This document shows positions 61,604 through 64,000 of a stretch of DNA of 64,000 nt, piece by piece. Under the pieces are notes generated by a model. The model was not told where the DNA came from. It made no database searches and was given only the letters and a program-made list of their open reading frames with translations. Position 1 is the first letter of the stretch. The number at the start of each line of letters is the position of its first letter. This DNA comes from Gemmiger sp. An87. GTDB taxonomy: Bacteria; Bacillota; Clostridia; Oscillospirales; Ruminococcaceae. A program made the translations under genes and the position numbers. The DNA lies in the NCBI RefSeq assembly GCF_002159185.1, contig NZ_NFHD01000008.1, forward strand, positions 1 through 64,000. Reading direction: 5' to 3'.

Positions 61604-63856
61604 ATGGGCATTCAATTCGACGCCGCCGCGCGCACCTTTACCCTTTCCACCCGCAGCACCACCTACCAGATGGGGCTGGACCATCTGGACCGCCTGCTCC
61701 ATCTCTACTACGGCCCGGCCATCGGCCAGGGCGATCTGGCGGCCATGTATCCCCCGGCGGACCGGGGCTTCTCGCCCAACCACAACGCCGACCGGGCGCG
61801 CCGTGGCATCTCGCCGGACACTTTGCCCCAGGAATACACCGGCTGCAACACCGGCGACTTCCGCCTCTCCTGCCTGGTGGTGCGGGATGAAGCCGGCGCA
61901 GCCGGGGCCGAGTGGCGCTACGCAAGCCATACCATCCAGAAGGGCAAATACGCCCTGACCGGCCTGCCCAGCGCCCACGACGAGGAAAACGAGGCCGAGA
62001 CCCTGTGCATCCGCATGGAGGACGGCGTGACCGGCCTGGCGCTGGAGCTGCTGTACGGCGTGTTCGCTGAGCAGGACATCATCACCCGGGCCGTGCGTCT
62101 GGTGAACGGCGGCAATCAGACTCTGCGTCTGGAAAAGGCCGCCTCCATGTGCCTGGACCTGCCCTTCGGCCGGTGGGATCTGATTCACTTCCACGGCCGC
62201 CACACCATGGAGCGCCAGGCCGAGCGTGTGCCCCTGCTGAACGCCATCCAGACCGTGTCCTCCACCCGCGGCGCCTCCAGCCACCACCACAACCCCTTCG
62301 TGATTCTGTGCGACCGCAAGGCAAACGAGGAGCACGGCCTGTGCTACGGCGTGATGCCGGTGTACTCCGGCAGCCACCGCACCGACGTGGAGGTGGACCA
62401 GAACGGCCTGACCCGCATCGTGAGCGGCATCCACAACGAGCGCTTTAGCTGGCAGCTGGCCCCCGGTGAGGCCTTCACCGCCCCCGAGGTCATTCTGGCC
62501 TGCACCGAAAACGGCCTGACCGCCCTGTCCCAGCAGTATCACCGGTTCATCCGGCACAACGTCTGCCGGGGCGAGCACCGCTTCGCCCGCCGCCCGGTGC
62601 TGATCAACAACTGGGAGGCCACCTACTTCGACTTTGATTCCGACGCCATCGTGCGCATCGCCGAGAAGGCGGCGGCCCTGGGCGTGGAAATGCTGGTGCT
62701 GGACGACGGCTGGTTCGGCAAGCGGGACGACGACAACAGCGGCCTGGGCGACTGGTTCGTGAACGAGAAGAAGCTGCCCGGCGGCCTGACTCCCCTGATT
62801 CAGCGGGTGAACGCGCTGGGCATGAAGTTCGGCATCTGGGTGGAGCCGGAGATGGTGAGCGAGGATTCCGATTTGTACCGGACGCATCCGGACTGGGCCC
62901 TCACCCTGCCGGGCCGCGCCCCGGTGATGAGCCGCAACCAGATGGTGCTGGACATGGGCCGCCCCGAGGTGGTGGACTACCTGACCGAGCGGCTGACCGA
63001 CCTGCTGGCCAACAACCCCATCGCCTATGTGAAGTGGGACATGAACCGGAACATGACCGACGTGTACAGCCGGGTGCTGCCCGCCGAGCGGCAGGGCGAA
63101 GCGGCCCACCGGTACATGCTGGGCGTTTACCGGCTGCTGGAGACCCTGACCACCCGCTTCCCCCATGTGCTGTTTGAGGGCTGCGCGGGCGGCGGCGGAC
63201 GCTTTGACGCGGGCATGCTGGCCTACTTCACCCAGATCTGGTGCAGCGACGACACCGACGCCATCGAGCGGCTGGTGATCCAGCACGGCACCTCCTTCGG
63301 CTACCCGGTGAGCAGCATGGGCGCGCATGTGTCCGCCTGCCCCAACCACCAGACCGGCCGCACCACTCCCCTGTGGACCCGGGCGGTGGCGGCCATGTCC
63401 GGCACCTTCGGCTACGAGCTGGACCTGAACAAGCTGAGCGACGAGGAAGCCGCCCAGGTGAAGGAGCAGATCGCCTTCTTCGACAAGCACTACCAGCTGA
63501 TTCAGAACGGGCTGTATTACCGGCTCACCGACCCCACCGAGGAAAGCCGCTACGCGGCCTGGCAGTTCGTGGACGAGGAGCAGAGCGAGGCGCTGTTCAA
63601 TCTGATTCTCACCCATCCGGAGGCCAACGCCCGCCCGCTGCACGTGTGGCTGCGGGGCCTTGACCCGGACGCTCTGTACCGTGTGGAGAGCCTGGACATC
63701 CACGGCTGCCACTGCGCGCCCCAGGCAGGCCTGGACCTGGCCATGGAGGGCGTGGGCAAAACCTACAGCGGCAGCACCCTGATGCGCGCAGGCTACACCC
63801 TGCCCCAGCTGGCCGGCGACTACCCCAGCGTGCAGATGTATGTAAAGCGCGTATAA
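61604..63856 (+). CDS. Alpha-galactosidase (GH36)
   Basis: A 750-residue cytosolic GH36 enzyme that removes alpha-linked galactose from raffinose-type sugars or melibiose. An N-terminal beta-sandwich (1-320) precedes the catalytic barrel (about 330-650) with LVLDDGWFGKRDDD, GIWVEPEMVS, the nucleophile D479 in YVKWDMNR and the acid/base aspartate in CSDDTD (549-550). No signal peptide is present, fitting uptake of intact sugar by the upstream transporter. CCAGGAGGA precedes the ATG. Full length for the family. Confidence 0.95.
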   Translation: MGIQFDAAARTFTLSTRSTTYQMGLDHLDRLLHLYYGPAIGQGDLAAMYPPADRGFSPNHNADRARRGISPDTLPQEYTGCNTGDFRLSCLVVRDEAGAAGAEWRYASHTIQKGKYALTGLPSAHDEENEAETLCIRMEDGVTGLALELLYGVFAEQDIITRAVRLVNGGNQTLRLEKAASMCLDLPFGRWDLIHFHGRHTMERQAERVPLLNAIQTVSSTRGASSHHHNPFVILCDRKANEEHGLCYGVMPVYSGSHRTDVEVDQNGLTRIVSGIHNERFSWQLAPGEAFTAPEVILACTENGLTALSQQYHRFIRHNVCRGEHRFARRPVLINNWEATYFDFDSDAIVRIAEKAAALGVEMLVLDDGWFGKRDDDNSGLGDWFVNEKKLPGGLTPLIQRVNALGMKFGIWVEPEMVSEDSDLYRTHPDWALTLPGRAPVMSRNQMVLDMGRPEVVDYLTERLTDLLANNPIAYVKWDMNRNMTDVYSRVLPAERQGEAAHRYMLGVYRLLETLTTRFPHVLFEGCAGGGGRFDAGMLAYFTQIWCSDDTDAIERLVIQHGTSFGYPVSSMGAHVSACPNHQTGRTTPLWTRAVAAMSGTFGYELDLNKLSDEEAAQVKEQIAFFDKHYQLIQNGLYYRLTDPTEESRYAAWQFVDEEQSEALFNLILTHPEANARPLHVWLRGLDPDALYRVESLDIHGCHCAPQAGLDLAMEGVGKTYSGSTLMRAGYTLPQLAGDYPSVQMYVKRV

Positions 63857-63895
63857 GCAAAACGAGAAGAGAGAAGAAAAAGTAAAACAAAAAAA

Positions 63896-63970
63896 GCCCG
63901 GGAAAGGGAAAGCCCGGGCCATATAGAGGGATGGATAACCCCCGGCGGCAGCTTGCCGCCGGGGGTTTTG
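63896..63970 (+). terminator. Tandem terminators after the alpha-galactosidase
   Basis: A first hairpin gcccggg/cccgggc (63896-63919) lacks a T-run. A second, perfect 14-bp stem (63937-63950 / 63954-63967) is followed by TTTTG. Confidence 0.75.
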
Positions 63971-64000
63971 TGGTAATCAGATAGTATTGCACCTACTTAG

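Noticed and set aside
58345-63922. Very long minus-strand open frames opposite the sugar transporter and alpha-galactosidase
   Set aside because: Antisense shadows of strongly supported genes with His/Gly/Val-rich composition and no initiation signals.

Overview
The window is GC-rich DNA from a Gram-positive, low-GC-lineage gut anaerobe. Lipoprotein-type ABC binding proteins, near-consensus AAGGAGG ribosome sites, BceAB- and MATE-type exporters, an alpha-galactosidase/sugar ABC operon, a GH13_18 phosphorylase and a Mn-dependent CBS pyrophosphatase together suggest Clostridia, Oscillospirales (a Faecalibacterium/Gemmiger/Subdoligranulum-like genome). No 16S or other species-level marker is present, so this placement is an inference.

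Layout. 1-0.8 kb: an IS200-type element (tnpA only) with end hairpins and a tnpA leader able to hide its own ribosome site. 0.8-3.9 kb: iron-type alcohol dehydrogenase and a CBS/DRTGG pyrophosphatase, both on minus. 4.4-4.7 kb: two tRNA-Ser genes. 4.8-9.8 kb: a small Arg-rich membrane protein divergent from a LexA-like S24 repressor, with operators placed inside both promoters; then a histidine phosphatase, a small membrane protein, a radical-SAM/DUF4130 DNA-metabolism pair and an alpha/beta hydrolase. 9.9-11.7 kb: ECF sigma factor, putative anti-sigma factor and a zinc-ribbon membrane protein. 11.7-18.3 kb: a LytTR two-component system between a FetAB-type exporter and a divergent BceAB-like exporter.

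18.4-29.4 kb is the most distinctive block. A sigma-54 enhancer-binding protein (EBP) gene lies between a minus-strand M20 amidohydrolase and a plus-strand series: MalY/PatB C-S lyase, AbgT-family transporter, M24 dipeptidase, CoA-disulfide reductase-rhodanese and cysteine desulfidase. Both flanking units have good -24/-12 sigma-54 promoters, while the regulator has a sigma-70 promoter. The gene set reads as import and deacylation or peptide cleavage of a cysteine conjugate, C-S bond cleavage, and handling of the released sulfur. The substrate is unknown.

29.4-33.4 kb: GH13_18 phosphorylase plus P-loop kinase, divergent from a LacI regulator. 33.4-35.2 kb: two overlapping paralogous polysaccharide-deacetylase-type hydrolases. 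35.5-39.4 kb: amino-acid ABC transporter followed by argH. 39.4-47.8 kb: an AT-richer surface-polysaccharide cluster (priming transferase, three GT2 enzymes, EpsG-like polymerase, flippase, pyruvyl transferase and an acyltransferase broken by a one-base frameshift in a T-run). 48.3-51.8 kb: nucleotidyltransferase and a MerR/MATE pair. 51.8-57.2 kb: an OmpR/7TM-kinase pair and an orphan hybrid kinase. 57.2-64 kb: an AraC regulator divergent from a sugar ABC transporter (binding protein and two permeases, no ATPase) and a GH36 alpha-galactosidase.
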